Assembly (NCBI GenBank): GCA_051252515.1
Contig: JBPOFS010000001.1
Coordinates: 62,001 to 126,000, forward strand
Length of the DNA: 64,000 bases
Source of the DNA: UBA5078 sp051252515
Lineage (GTDB): Bacteria > Pseudomonadota > Gammaproteobacteria > Pseudomonadales > Pseudohongiellaceae
Direction: 5' to 3'
A program made the translations under genes and the position numbers. The stretch's first letter is position 1, and every line of letters starts with the position of its first letter. A model generated the notes under the pieces. That model had not been told where the DNA came from. It searched no databases and saw only the letters and a program-made list of their open reading frames with translations. Below, piece after piece: positions 1-9,613 of this stretch.

Positions 1-207
1 TGGACATCCCTTTATGCCACGGGAATACTATGCGGGGTTGGTTTCACCATGAGCCTATTTATTGGCTCCCTCGCCTTCGAAAGCACCGGCGTTAACCTGC
101 TATTTGACGAAAGGTTAGGCATCCTTTTAGGGTCATTGCTCTCTGGCATTTGTGGCTATTTACTATTACGCTACAGCCTCTATAAAACGAGCACGGACGC
201 GAGCTAA
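1..207 (+). CDS. nhaA: Na+/H+ antiporter NhaA, C-terminal end (partial)
   Basis: Reading frame 1 is open from the window edge to a TAA at 205-207 and encodes 68 residues. It contains the stretch GFTMSLFIGSLAFE, which is characteristic of the late membrane segments of NhaA, followed by a last hydrophobic segment (LGILLGSLLSGICGYLLL) and a short charged tail. NhaA is an inner-membrane pH-regulated antiporter that expels Na+ in exchange for two protons. The stop codon shares its last base with the ATG of the next gene, so the two are probably translated from one message. The start lies outside the window. The family call is strong despite the short piece because the motif is highly conserved. 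Confidence 0.88.
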   Translation, partial: WTSLYATGILCGVGFTMSLFIGSLAFESTGVNLLFDERLGILLGSLLSGICGYLLLRYSLYKTSTDAS

Positions 208-818
208 TGATCAGCAAGAATCGCCTACATCGCATTGTGGGCATTCTCCTACTTTGTCCTTTAATAACCTGGTGCATCACTGGCACGATTTTCCTGATCC
301 AACCAGGATACGGCTCAGCGTATGAAGCGCTTAATGTTCGACATTACCCCCTCGACTCACTAATTGAGATCCCTGCCAATCCTCAATGGCAGGAAGTACG
401 GGTATTGCGAACAGTGCTTGGGACCCATCTTCTCGTTAAAACTGACGAAACCAACCTGCACTTAAATGCGCTAAACGGACAACCGTTTACTGCAGTCGAT
501 GACGCACAGAAACAACAACTTATTGCCGATACGATTGCAGACAAGCCTGCGCGTTATGGAGAAATTTCTTCGGTAGAAGATGGCCTGTACACCACCACGA
601 CAGGAATCGAGATCAGCCTAAACTGGGACACCCTCTCCCTACGACAATACGGCAATGATACGCGCTGGATTGACAGGCTTTATCAAGTCCATTATTTACA
701 GTGGACTGGCAATGATCTCTTAGACAAGGTCCTTGGTGTTTTAGGACTATTACTATTAGTCGCCATCAGCATCACAGGCTCTATGATGATTTTCAAAACT
801 CGCACACGATCGACGTAA
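207..818 (+). CDS. PepSY-associated transmembrane protein, small
   Basis: This 203-residue protein has one membrane segment at about residues 9-31 and another at about 174-196, with a roughly 140-residue periplasmic part between them. The N-terminal LHRIVGILL pattern and the two-helix layout fit the PepSY-TM group, shortened compared with the usual four-helix, 350-500 residue members. Such proteins are often found near iron uptake and respiratory genes, and their biochemical role is not settled. Here the gene overlaps the end of nhaA by one base (TAATG), which suggests translational coupling. A TonB-dependent receptor gene lies 332 bases downstream in the same direction. The family call is inferred from layout and the N-terminal motif. 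Confidence 0.6.
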   Translation: MISKNRLHRIVGILLLCPLITWCITGTIFLIQPGYGSAYEALNVRHYPLDSLIEIPANPQWQEVRVLRTVLGTHLLVKTDETNLHLNALNGQPFTAVDDAQKQQLIADTIADKPARYGEISSVEDGLYTTTTGIEISLNWDTLSLRQYGNDTRWIDRLYQVHYLQWTGNDLLDKVLGVLGLLLLVAISITGSMMIFKTRTRST

Positions 819-1150
819 GACCATCACCTGCCCCCATTACTTTCAAACACTCCTCGTTTCACCTCAACATTATTGACCTAGCTTTGAACCTCTAACCACT
901 CATCTCAAAAAACCATCACTTCATTTACTTTTTGTTTACAAATTGTGGCGTCTTGTTATATTTCGCAACGGAGAAAAAAATGACTTTGATATAACTAAAA
1001 TTTATACATCCGGACATTCGTGTGTAAAAGAGGAAACCCACAATAAGATAGATTTAACTAAAACCAACAAAAACAACGCACTAGCACCATTCATGAAAAT
1101 GAATAGGCAGTTGTTAGGCGACCAAAAATAATAGAAATAGAGGTCAACCT
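819..1150. other. Intergenic region before the first TonB receptor
   Basis: This 332-base, AT-rich gap holds no convincing gene. A 62-codon open frame at 943-1131 has no ribosome binding site and an unconvincing composition. A plausible promoter for the receptor is TTTACA at 935-940 and TATATT at 957-962, 16 bases apart. That would give a leader of about 180 bases. The receptor's own ribosome binding site is GAGG at about 1140-1143. Confidence 0.4.
935..962 (+). promoter_or_regulatory. Candidate sigma-70 promoter for the first TonB receptor
   Basis: TTTACA and TATATT are 16 bases apart, in an AT-rich spacer on the coding strand about 190 bases before the receptor start. The match is moderate and the assignment rests on sequence only. 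Confidence 0.35.
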
Positions 1151-4042
1151 ATGAAGTTTAGTAATCAATTCCCCACAAAGAAATTGCTCTGTGCAGCCAT
1201 TTCTATGTCTTTATTACAAATCAGCGGCGCTGCACTAGCGCAAGAGGCTGAAGTAGAAGAGGTTATCGTCACAGGCTCTTTTATTCGTCGAACCGAAGGC
1301 TTCCGTGCAGCCTCCCCCATCACGCAACTAACCGCTGAAGATCTCGCCTCTGAAGGCACGCCAAACCTAGGCGATGTCGTCAATAATTTGAGTTTTAACC
1401 AGGGTTCTACAGTGACCCAAAACTCACTAACGGGCGCATCCAGTACAGCCACTTCTATCAATTTGCGTGGTTTGGGCGAAGGCGCAACCCTTAACCTAGT
1501 AGATGGCTTGCGTGTTATCGGCACTAACGTCAACACCTTCCTACCGCAAATCGCAATTCAACGCCTTGATATCGTGACTGACGGTGCAGCCGCACTTTAC
1601 GGCTCACAAGCGGTAGCGGGTGTGGTTAACTTTGTGCCTCGTTCTTCTTATGACGGCGTTAAGGTAGAACTCTATCAGCAAGGCGATAGCCGCGGTGATT
1701 ACACAGATACAACGATGAGCTTCTTGGCCGGTACTGAGTGGAACGGCATTAATATCGTCGCTGCAGCCGAATGGCGTACCAATGGCCGTTTAAAAATGAT
1801 CGATCGTCCCGATCAAATGAACGCAGGTTTAACCTCTTCTTCTACACCTAACCCAGGCCGTTACTTAGTGCCTTCACGAGATGCTGCCGGTAATTTGACT
1901 GGCACAACGGCGCTTAGATCTGACCCTAATTGCGGCGGAACTCGAGAAGATCCAACACAGCCTAGAAATAACGTCAACGGTTTCACATTCGGTGGCCAGT
2001 GCTGGTATGACTTTGGCGAGTTCTGGGATTACCGTGTGGCGCAAGACACAGGCACAGCGTTCTTGAATCTATCCTACGACGTAAGCCCAGACCTGAGCAT
2101 TAGTTCGCAAACGAACTATTTCTCGCGTCGCAGCGAAAACCGTGGCTCACCAGCTAACCCAGGCGGTCGTGTCAGCGAGCTGCCAATGATTCGCGGTGAA
2201 TTGCCAGGCAACCCATTCCCAGCACTAGATGCCAATGGCAACCAGCTATATGCACAAGACTCAAATGGCGATGGCGTACCTGATCGCAACGGTTCTGGTG
2301 TCGTAATTCTTGACCCTGCCGGTATCGCATTCAATGAAGATGTGACTTTCGGTGCGTGGCGTCCAACAGGTAAGCACGGCACATTGCCATCGCAGCTTGG
2401 TGGCGAAGGTGCTGGCCATAGTGATGATTACCTGCGCGGTGTGCGCCAAGTGTTCAAAGCGGATTTCGCTGTTCCTTTCTTAGAAGACTGGCGCGGTAAT
2501 GCGGCCTACACTTTCTCTGTTCAACAAGAAAAAGACATGGCAAACAACCATAGCTTAAGCGCCCTACAACAAGGCTTGAACTGTGATGTAGTCAACGACC
2601 GCGAAGCGTGTTTCAACCCATTCGTTTCAACTGATCCATCCACGCTGAATTCTCAGGCAGTCGCAGACTCTACCTATGTGATTAACCGCGTGAATAACGT
2701 CGACAAGTTGCAAACACTTGATTTGGTATTCAGTGGCGCGATCTCCCCCGGTGGTTTTGAACTCCCTGGTGGTCCAATTGGGGCGGCTGTGGGTTACCAA
2801 CGTCGTGACGACAGTTTCAATGATACGCCTTCACTACACAGTTTGACTGATGACGTGTTTATCGGGACCCAGCTGTTCCCTAATAGCGATGGCCGTACAG
2901 TAGACGCATACTTTGTCGAGGCTTCACTACCCATTCTAGACAATCTAGAGTTGAGCTTGGCAATCCGTGACGAAGCCTATTCGACTGGTCAGAGCTCAAC
3001 AGATCCTAAGTACGGCTTGGTATACGTGCCATTCGATCGTTTGACTCTACGTGCAAGTGCTGGTTCCTCCTTCGTTGCACCATCATTGGGCGAATTAAAC
3101 GACCCTGAGTCATGCGGACTAAGCAATATCGCTGATCCGTTCACAGATTTCGCGGCGTTCACGGCTAACTGCTCAAGCGGTAACCCAAATCTAATTCCTG
3201 AGTCTGCTGATACACTAAGCTTTGGCTTCGAACTAGAAGTGATTGAAGGCTTGATGGTTTCTTTGGATTACAGTGAAACTGATTTCACCGATCGTATCGT
3301 GACTTCAACCACTAACGATGTACTTGCCACTGACTTCTTCAACTTCCAGCAAGCCACTGGCTTCTCTGGTAGTGGCAAGCCAACGTTGGCACAAGTAGCG
3401 GCATGGAATGCTGACCCACGTTCGGATAAACGCATTCAGCGTGATCCAAACAATATGGCACAAATTAACCGCATCATCTCTGGTGACACAAACGCGTCAA
3501 GCATGTTGGTGGAAGCCTATGACATGAAGATAAGCTATCGTTTCGAGGTAGGTAACTTCGGAAGCTTCAATACAAGCTTAAGCGGAACGTTTGTTGATTC
3601 CTACCAGTATCAACTGTCTCCAGACCGCGCTGTTGTAGAGGCAGTAGGATTGCAGAACGACAACACGGGTGCGGTACCTCCTATGCCAGAGTGGAAAGCT
3701 AACTTGAACATCGGTTGGGTTCTCGGACAGCACAGTGCCAACATCACAGCTCGTTATATTGATGACATGGTATTTGATGCAAATCCATTCTCGTTCCAAG
3801 CATTTTTACCATTCAGCAATTACCGCACTGTGAGTGAACTTCACGCCTCGACTATCGTAGATGCAGCGTATAACTTCACTGGCTATGAGGCCTTAGGTGG
3901 TGAGTTTGCATTGACAGTTGGTGCGCGCAACCTTTTTGACAGATTGCCGCAGAAGGTCCCAATGTTGGGCGGTATGGAGTCTAATCTATACGATCCAACG
4001 GGCCGCATGGTCTATGCTCGCGTGAGTTACGAAATTCAGTAA
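1151..4042 (+). CDS. TonB-dependent receptor, copy 1 of a convergent pair
   Basis: This 963-residue outer-membrane receptor has a signal peptide (about residues 1-30, ending ALAQ). A TonB-box-like EEVIVTG follows at about 36-42. The plug domain spans about 50-170, with the conserved LRGLGEGATLNLVDGLRV and a VDIVTDGAAALYGSQAVAGVVN-like region. The barrel runs to a C-terminal aromatic-type end (VYARVSYEIQ). The length and the ASAVYGSDA-like plug motif fit the large Proteobacterial receptors that import oligosaccharides or other large substrates rather than classic siderophores. The substrate cannot be told from sequence. The gene has a GAGG ribosome binding site and a hairpin terminator, and it faces a close paralog across 246 bases. 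Confidence 0.92.
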   Translation: MKFSNQFPTKKLLCAAISMSLLQISGAALAQEAEVEEVIVTGSFIRRTEGFRAASPITQLTAEDLASEGTPNLGDVVNNLSFNQGSTVTQNSLTGASSTATSINLRGLGEGATLNLVDGLRVIGTNVNTFLPQIAIQRLDIVTDGAAALYGSQAVAGVVNFVPRSSYDGVKVELYQQGDSRGDYTDTTMSFLAGTEWNGINIVAAAEWRTNGRLKMIDRPDQMNAGLTSSSTPNPGRYLVPSRDAAGNLTGTTALRSDPNCGGTREDPTQPRNNVNGFTFGGQCWYDFGEFWDYRVAQDTGTAFLNLSYDVSPDLSISSQTNYFSRRSENRGSPANPGGRVSELPMIRGELPGNPFPALDANGNQLYAQDSNGDGVPDRNGSGVVILDPAGIAFNEDVTFGAWRPTGKHGTLPSQLGGEGAGHSDDYLRGVRQVFKADFAVPFLEDWRGNAAYTFSVQQEKDMANNHSLSALQQGLNCDVVNDREACFNPFVSTDPSTLNSQAVADSTYVINRVNNVDKLQTLDLVFSGAISPGGFELPGGPIGAAVGYQRRDDSFNDTPSLHSLTDDVFIGTQLFPNSDGRTVDAYFVEASLPILDNLELSLAIRDEAYSTGQSSTDPKYGLVYVPFDRLTLRASAGSSFVAPSLGELNDPESCGLSNIADPFTDFAAFTANCSSGNPNLIPESADTLSFGFELEVIEGLMVSLDYSETDFTDRIVTSTTNDVLATDFFNFQQATGFSGSGKPTLAQVAAWNADPRSDKRIQRDPNNMAQINRIISGDTNASSMLVEAYDMKISYRFEVGNFGSFNTSLSGTFVDSYQYQLSPDRAVVEAVGLQNDNTGAVPPMPEWKANLNIGWVLGQHSANITARYIDDMVFDANPFSFQAFLPFSNYRTVSELHASTIVDAAYNFTGYEALGGEFALTVGARNLFDRLPQKVPMLGGMESNLYDPTGRMVYARVSYEIQ

Positions 4043-4077
4043 GCCACGCTAGCCAGTATTACACTGGCGGAATAAGA

Positions 4078-4113
4078 AAGGGTGTCCACACATTGTGACC
4101 ACCCTTTTTTTAT
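4078..4113 (+). terminator. Intrinsic terminator after receptor copy 1
   Basis: A hairpin with GGGTG pairing CACCC around a loop of about 15 bases is followed by a run of seven Ts on the + strand. It lies about 40 bases after the stop codon. Confidence 0.7.
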
Positions 4114-4213
4114 GGACAACCCTTTTAGATGACTCATTAGATGACACACAAGAGTGTGGACTGCACCTCGTAAACTCGAGGCCTTAGACCCCGTAATAGA
4201 AAACCACGGCAAT

Positions 4214-4252
4214 AAAAAAAGGCGGACTCTAAAAGAGCCCGCCTTTTTATTT
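4214..4252. terminator. Bidirectional terminator between the convergent receptors
   Basis: GGCGG-A-CTCT pairs with AGAG-C-CCGCC around a short AA loop. The stem has a run of As on one side and Ts on the other, so it can end transcription from either side. It most directly serves receptor copy 2, whose stop is at 4289. Confidence 0.75.
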
Positions 4253-4288
4253 CACTTTGTCAGCTAGGCTGACAATCGCGCGAAAGTC

Positions 4289-7186
4289 TTACAGTTCGTA
4301 AGAAACTCGTGCGTAGACCATACGGCCAGTTGGATCATAAAGCTCTGATTCCATTCCGCCCAACATTGGTACTTTTTGTGGCAATCTGTCAAACAGGTTG
4401 CGCGCACCAACTGTCAATGCAAACTCACCACCTAGCGCTTCATAACCAGTGAAGTTGTACGCTGCATCTATGATAGTAGAAGCGTGCAATTCAGTAGTTG
4501 TGCGGTAGTTGCTGAATGGTAGGAACTGCTGGAACGAGAATGGGTTTGCATCAAATACCATTTCATCAATATAACGAGCAGTGATGTTGGCACTGTGCTG
4601 ACCACGGATCCAGCTTACGTTCATGTTTGCTTTCCACTCTGGCATTGCAGGTACAGCACCAGTGTTGTAGTTCTGCAATCCAACCGCTTCAACAACGGCG
4701 CGGTCTGCAGACAGCTGGTATGTGTAAGAGTCAACAAACGTTGCATCTACACCAACATTGAACATACCAAGATCACCTACCTCAAAACGGTAGCTCCACT
4801 TGATGTCGTAAGCTTCAACTTTCATGCTAGACGCGTTCGTATCACCAGAGATGATCGTATCGATCTGTGCAAGATTGTTTACGTTACGCTCAATACGCTT
4901 ATCAGAACGTGGATCTGCGACCCATGCTGCAAGTTGCGCAAGTGATGGCTTCTCAGTGCCAGTGCCAGAACCAGTGAAGCCAGTAGCTTGCTGGAAGTTA
5001 TAGAAATCAGTGGCAAGCACATCGTTAGTCGTAGAAGTCACGATACGATCTGTGAAGTCAGTTTCACTGTAATCTATAGAAAGCACCATGCCTTCGATCA
5101 AGTCTAATTCGAAACCAAAGCTCATTGTATCAGCTGATTCAGGGATTAGATTTGGGTTACCACGTGAACAGTTCGCTGTGAATGCCGCGAATGTTGTGAA
5201 TGGGTCAGCAATGTTGCTCAGGCCACAAGACTCAGGCTCGTTCAACTGTGCCAAAGATGGCGCGATGAACGAAGAACCAGTGCTTGCACGTAGAGTCAAA
5301 CGATCGAAAGGTACGTATACCAAACCGAACTTAGGATCAGTAGAACTTTGACCAGTTGAGTACTCTTCATTACGAACTGCTAGGCTCAATTCTAGGTTGT
5401 CTAGAAGTGGCAAAGAAAGCTCAGCGAAGTATGCATCTACTGTACGGCCATCACTGAACGGACGCTCTTGTGTACCAATGAAGATGTCGCCATTTTGTGA
5501 ATGGTACGAAGGACCTGTGCTTAGACGCTCAGAACGTAGCTGATAACCAACAGCTGCGCCGATTGTGCCGCCAGGTAGTTCGAAGCTAGGCATAACGTCG
5601 CCGTTCAATACCAAGTCAAACGTCTGCATTCTGTCTTCGTCATTGATACGGTTTTGCAGATAAGTAGAATCAGCAACCGCTTGCGAAGTCATAGTAGAAG
5701 GATCAGTTGACACGAATGGGTTGAAACACTTATCCGCGTCATTGACTACGTCACAGTTCAGACCTTGCTCAAGAGCATTGAAGCTAAAGTTGTTAGCTAG
5801 GCTCTTATCTTGCTGGTAAGAGAACGTGTAAGTTGCATTACCACGCCAATCATTTAGGTAAGGAACAGCGAAGTCTGCTTTGAACGCCTGACGAATGCCG
5901 CGAATGTACGCGTCACCAACAGTAGAACCGTCGCTAGCTAGCTGTGTAGGCAATGTACCTTGCTTACCCCATGGACGCCATGCACCGAAGTTTACATCTT
6001 CGTTGAATGCGATACCGGCTGGATCAAGAATTACAACACCAGAATCGTTACGATCTGGTACGCCGTCGCCATTAGTGTCTTGTGCGTACAACTGGTTGCC
6101 ATTCGCATCTACCGCTGGGAATGGGTTGCCTGGCAACTCACCACGGATAGTAGGAAGGTCTGATACGCGGCCACCTGGGTTAGATGGTGATCCACGGTTG
6201 TAGTTACGACGTGAGTAGTAGTTAGTCTGTGCGCTGATGCTGATGTCAGGAGACACGTCATAAGACAAGCTTAGGAACGCAGTACCAGTATCTTGTGCTA
6301 CACGGTAATCCCAGAACTCACCAAAGTCATACCAGCACTGACCAGCAAATGTGAAACCATTTGGGTTGTTGCCGATTTGTGTTGGGTCTTGACGAACGCC
6401 GCCACAGCTAGGATCAGAGATCGTAGAAGTATTACCAGTCAATACGCCATTTTCGTCACGAGTAGGAACAAGGTAACGACCTGGGTTTGGAGTAGAAGAT
6501 GACGTCAAACCAGCATTCATTTGGTCTGGACGATCACGCATTTCTAGACGGTTGTTAGTACGGAAGTCAGCAGCGGCAACAACGCTGATGCCATTCCACT
6601 CAGTACCAGCCAAGAAGCTGATAGTAGTGTCGTGGTAGTCACCACGGCTATCGCCTTGCTGATAAAGTTCAACTTTTACGCCGTCATATGCAGTACGAGG
6701 TACGAAGTTTACAACGCCTGCTACCGCTTGTGAGCCGTATAGAGCCGCTGCGCCGTCAGTTACGATATCAAGACGCTGAATCGCAATCTGTGGCAAGAAA
6801 GTGTTCACGTTTGTGCCGATAACACGCATGCCATCAACCAAAGTCAATGTTGCACGTTCGCCCAAACCGCGTAGGTTGATTCCTGTTGCTGTACTAGAAG
6901 CACCAGTGAAAGAGTTCTGAGTTACTGAAGAACCTTGGTTAAAGCTAAGGTTTGCAACAACATCACCCATATTAGGTGTGCCTTGCTGTGCTAGATCATC
7001 AGCAGATAGCTGCGTGATTGGTGATGCAGCACGGAATCCTTCGGTACGACGAATAAAAGAACCTGTAACAACAACTTCTTCTACTTCAGGAGCTTGCGCT
7101 AGCGCAGAGCCGCTGATTTGCAGCAAGGAAATGGAAATAGCTGCACATAAGAGCTTCTTCTGTGGAATTGAACTACTAAACTTCAT
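4289..7186 (-). CDS. TonB-dependent receptor, copy 2 of a convergent pair
   Basis: This 965-residue receptor is a close paralog of the one at 1151-4042 across its whole length. It has the same signal peptide type (KKLLCAAIS...ALAQ), the EEVVVTG TonB-box region and an almost unchanged plug domain. The barrel shares long stretches such as YVPFDRLTLRAS and DPTGRMVYARVSYE. The main differences are short indels, for example an extra GTGTEK near residue 750. A GAGG ribosome binding site precedes the ATG. The gene ends against a bidirectional terminator. It acts in the outer membrane using energy from TonB-ExbBD, none of which are in this window. The substrate is unknown. Confidence 0.92.
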   Translation of the reverse strand: MKFSSSIPQKKLLCAAISISLLQISGSALAQAPEVEEVVVTGSFIRRTEGFRAASPITQLSADDLAQQGTPNMGDVVANLSFNQGSSVTQNSFTGASSTATGINLRGLGERATLTLVDGMRVIGTNVNTFLPQIAIQRLDIVTDGAAALYGSQAVAGVVNFVPRTAYDGVKVELYQQGDSRGDYHDTTISFLAGTEWNGISVVAAADFRTNNRLEMRDRPDQMNAGLTSSSTPNPGRYLVPTRDENGVLTGNTSTISDPSCGGVRQDPTQIGNNPNGFTFAGQCWYDFGEFWDYRVAQDTGTAFLSLSYDVSPDISISAQTNYYSRRNYNRGSPSNPGGRVSDLPTIRGELPGNPFPAVDANGNQLYAQDTNGDGVPDRNDSGVVILDPAGIAFNEDVNFGAWRPWGKQGTLPTQLASDGSTVGDAYIRGIRQAFKADFAVPYLNDWRGNATYTFSYQQDKSLANNFSFNALEQGLNCDVVNDADKCFNPFVSTDPSTMTSQAVADSTYLQNRINDEDRMQTFDLVLNGDVMPSFELPGGTIGAAVGYQLRSERLSTGPSYHSQNGDIFIGTQERPFSDGRTVDAYFAELSLPLLDNLELSLAVRNEEYSTGQSSTDPKFGLVYVPFDRLTLRASTGSSFIAPSLAQLNEPESCGLSNIADPFTTFAAFTANCSRGNPNLIPESADTMSFGFELDLIEGMVLSIDYSETDFTDRIVTSTTNDVLATDFYNFQQATGFTGSGTGTEKPSLAQLAAWVADPRSDKRIERNVNNLAQIDTIISGDTNASSMKVEAYDIKWSYRFEVGDLGMFNVGVDATFVDSYTYQLSADRAVVEAVGLQNYNTGAVPAMPEWKANMNVSWIRGQHSANITARYIDEMVFDANPFSFQQFLPFSNYRTTTELHASTIIDAAYNFTGYEALGGEFALTVGARNLFDRLPQKVPMLGGMESELYDPTGRMVYARVSYEL

Positions 7187-7592
7187 ATTTCGACCTCTAA
7201 AATTTTATTGTGGCCTACCCGACCTCGATCCCGCTTGATCAATCCTTTGGCGGTGTCGGGTGGTCGTTTGATCTGATGAAGATAGGTGCCTAATAACGTC
7301 ATAGCTACTAGAGCGCTAGCTCTATACAACGTCACACGACCGTAAGATGTGAGACGTGCCTATAATTCTTCAAATCGATTTTTACTCTCTCCCTCAGCGT
7401 AACTATACCCATAGGCACAATACACCGGGCGATGAATATACCACCGAGGAAATTCATGTAAAGAATTAATTCAATTTATTGAACTTTGTCGTAGAAATAT
7501 AACTGAAAATTATAACGGCTATATAATGACTTCAAGATGGCGCCTTCTAAAGGGGACGAGTGCCCCCTTAAGAAAAAGACGTCAGATACTCA
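7187..7592. other. Intergenic region upstream of receptor copy 2
   Basis: This 406-base stretch contains no convincing gene. It should carry the promoter for receptor copy 2 (minus strand). A 16-base palindrome, TAGAGC-GCTA-GCTCTA at 7309-7324, lies between two copies of AACGTCA (7295-7301 and 7328-7334), which could be an operator. An imperfect AAGGGG/CCCCTT hairpin near 7552-7575 may end the upstream dehydrogenase message, but it lacks a clear T run. Confidence 0.4.
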
Positions 7593-9059
7593 CTAAACCC
7601 CTGAGAGACATAGATATTTTAACTCTAGGTATTCGTCTATACCGTACTTAGACCCTTCACGCCCTAAGCCAGAAGCCTTAACCCCCCCAAAAGGTGCCAC
7701 CTCAGTCGAGATAAGCCCAGTATTGATCCCCACCATGCCGTATTCTAGGGCCTCTGCGACACGAAAGACGCGTACTAAGTCTTTGGAATATAAGTAAGAA
7801 GCCAAACCAAACTCTGTATCATTAGCCATCTGGACCGCCTCTTCATCCGTTTCGAATTTGATCAAAGCTGCAACGGGGCCAAAAGTCTCTTCTTTAGTCA
7901 AAATAGCGTCTTGTGGCACATCTACAAGAATGCTAGGTTCAAAATAATTCCCACCCATCTCGTGAGAGATGCCACCAAGGGTCAGTCGCCCCCCTTTGTC
8001 TTGTGCGTCCTGTATATGCTCCTGCACCTTCTCCACAGCTTCTTTGTTAATCAACGGGCCTAGAGTCACACCTTCTTCAAGCCCATTGCCAACCTTGAGG
8101 CGCTTTACGGCTTTGTTTAGCTTTTCAGCAAATTCGTCATACACCCCAGCTTGCACATAGAAGCGATTGGCGCAGACGCAGGTTTGCCCGTTGTTGCGGA
8201 ATTTCGACACGATAGCCCCTTCTACTGCCGCCTCAATATCGGCGTCATCAAAGACTATAAAGGGAGCATTGCCCCCTAATTCTAAAGACACACGCTTCAC
8301 ATCTTGGGCACACTGCGCCATCAATTGGCGGCCAACGTCGGTTGAGCCAGTAAACGACAGTTTGCGCACAATAGGGTTGCTCGTGAGTTCCCCGCCAATC
8401 TTCTTGGCACTTCCCGTCACTACGTTCAGCACGCCAGGTTCGATCCCAGCCCTCAAGGCAAGCTCGGCCAAGGCCAGTGCCGAGTAAGGAGTTTGCGAAG
8501 CTGGTTTAACCACCATGGTGCAACCCGCCGCTAAAGCGGGGGCCGCTTTACGTGTCAGCATTGCCGCAGGAAAGTTCCACGGGGTAATCGCCGCTGTAAC
8601 CCCAACCGGCTGTTTAATAACAATAATGCGCTTATCTTCTTGATGCCCAGGAATTGTGTCACCGTAGACGCGCTTGGCCTCTTCCGCGAACCACTCAATG
8701 AATGAGGCGGCGTAAGCAATTTCACCCATTGCCTCACTTAATGGTTTTCCTTGCTCTAATGTCATCAAACGGGCCAGGTCTTCCTGGTTCTCCATGATTA
8801 AATCAAACCAACGACGTAGAATTTGACTACGTTCCTTCGCTGTCTTGGCGCGCCACTTTGGCAGAGCCCGGTTCGCGGCCTCTATGGCTCGCCGAGTTCC
8901 GGTTTCGCCCATATCCGGCACAGTGCCTAGTAACTCGCCATTGGCAGGGTTGCGCACTTCCAGCACTCGATCATTACTCGCGCGCTCCCACACCCCATCG
9001 ATGCAACAACGTTGACGAAAAAGTGTCGAGTCTTTGAGTTTCGGTTCGGTGTTAGGCAT
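7593..9059 (-). CDS. gabD: NAD(P)-dependent succinate-semialdehyde dehydrogenase
   Basis: This 488-residue aldehyde dehydrogenase family protein matches the usual length of GabD. The active-site region is clear: LELGGNAPFIVFDDADIE carries the general-base Glu, and FRNNGQTCVCANR carries the nucleophilic Cys in the GQTC context typical of succinate-semialdehyde dehydrogenases. TPWNFPAAMLTRK is the cofactor-binding stretch. It oxidises succinate semialdehyde to succinate, linking GABA and related breakdown to the TCA cycle, in the cytoplasm. No GABA transaminase is next to it. An AGGA ribosome binding site lies 8-10 bases before the ATG. It follows the SoxCD-like genes by only 8 bases and could be co-transcribed with them. 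A related semialdehyde substrate is possible. Confidence 0.85.
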   Translation of the reverse strand: MPNTEPKLKDSTLFRQRCCIDGVWERASNDRVLEVRNPANGELLGTVPDMGETGTRRAIEAANRALPKWRAKTAKERSQILRRWFDLIMENQEDLARLMTLEQGKPLSEAMGEIAYAASFIEWFAEEAKRVYGDTIPGHQEDKRIIVIKQPVGVTAAITPWNFPAAMLTRKAAPALAAGCTMVVKPASQTPYSALALAELALRAGIEPGVLNVVTGSAKKIGGELTSNPIVRKLSFTGSTDVGRQLMAQCAQDVKRVSLELGGNAPFIVFDDADIEAAVEGAIVSKFRNNGQTCVCANRFYVQAGVYDEFAEKLNKAVKRLKVGNGLEEGVTLGPLINKEAVEKVQEHIQDAQDKGGRLTLGGISHEMGGNYFEPSILVDVPQDAILTKEETFGPVAALIKFETDEEAVQMANDTEFGLASYLYSKDLVRVFRVAEALEYGMVGINTGLISTEVAPFGGVKASGLGREGSKYGIDEYLELKYLCLSGV

Positions 9060-9067
9060 TAGGTTTC

Positions 9068-9613
9068 CTATTGTATGTGGCTACGATCAACGAAACCGTC
9101 ACGATTCGGCATCTCGATCTGCGGTAAATTGATGTTATTCAACTCCAAATCTTGAGCGATGATGCCATTCATGGCCAACACATAGGCCACCACCTGGTAC
9201 ACCTCCTCATCACTTAGCGACTTGGGCGCTGTCGCTGGCATGGCGCGCCGAACGTAATCAAACAATGTAGAGGCGTAGGGCCAGTAGTTACCAACGGTGC
9301 GCAGCGCCCCAGAGCCTTCGGAGGTGGGATCAACAAACAACACAGGGGCACCGGCTGCAAGCGGACCTGGCGAGCCATGGCATGCCGCACACTGCTGCTC
9401 GTACACAACCTTGCCTTGCACCCCGCTGCCTTTAGCTTCCGGCAGGCCCGTGCCGTCTGGCAGCACGATAAGATCCCATTCCTGCAACGCTTGTTCTGTG
9501 ACAGGCTGGCCTAGTTGCACGTTATCTTGCGCCTCTAGGACTGTCATCGTGCTTCCGACTACCAATGCGCTGGCTAGCAACGCTTTAACGCCAACGTGTT
9601 TAAGCATAGACAT
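9068..9613 (-). CDS. soxD: SoxD-like c-type cytochrome subunit
   Basis: This 181-residue exported protein has an N-terminal signal peptide (about 1-28) and one heme c motif, CAACH, at about residue 75. The framing sequences match the cytochrome partner of sulfane/sulfite dehydrogenase: WDLIVLPDGTGLP before the heme, and the VGNYWPYASTLFDYVRRAMP and MPNRDGF stretches after it. Its role is to accept electrons from the SoxC molybdoenzyme and pass them to the respiratory chain in the periplasm. SoxD of classic systems carries two heme motifs. This one shows a single heme and is closer to one-domain versions. Its start overlaps the end of the soxC-like gene by 14 bases, with an AGGGAG ribosome binding site inside soxC. 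Confidence 0.82.
   Translation of the reverse strand: MSMLKHVGVKALLASALVVGSTMTVLEAQDNVQLGQPVTEQALQEWDLIVLPDGTGLPEAKGSGVQGKVVYEQQCAACHGSPGPLAAGAPVLFVDPTSEGSGALRTVGNYWPYASTLFDYVRRAMPATAPKSLSDEEVYQVVAYVLAMNGIIAQDLELNNINLPQIEMPNRDGFVDRSHIQ

Noticed and set aside
943..1131. 62-codon + strand frame before the first TonB receptor
   Set aside because: It has no ribosome binding site, an unusual composition and no family features. It lies in what should be the promoter and leader of the receptor gene.
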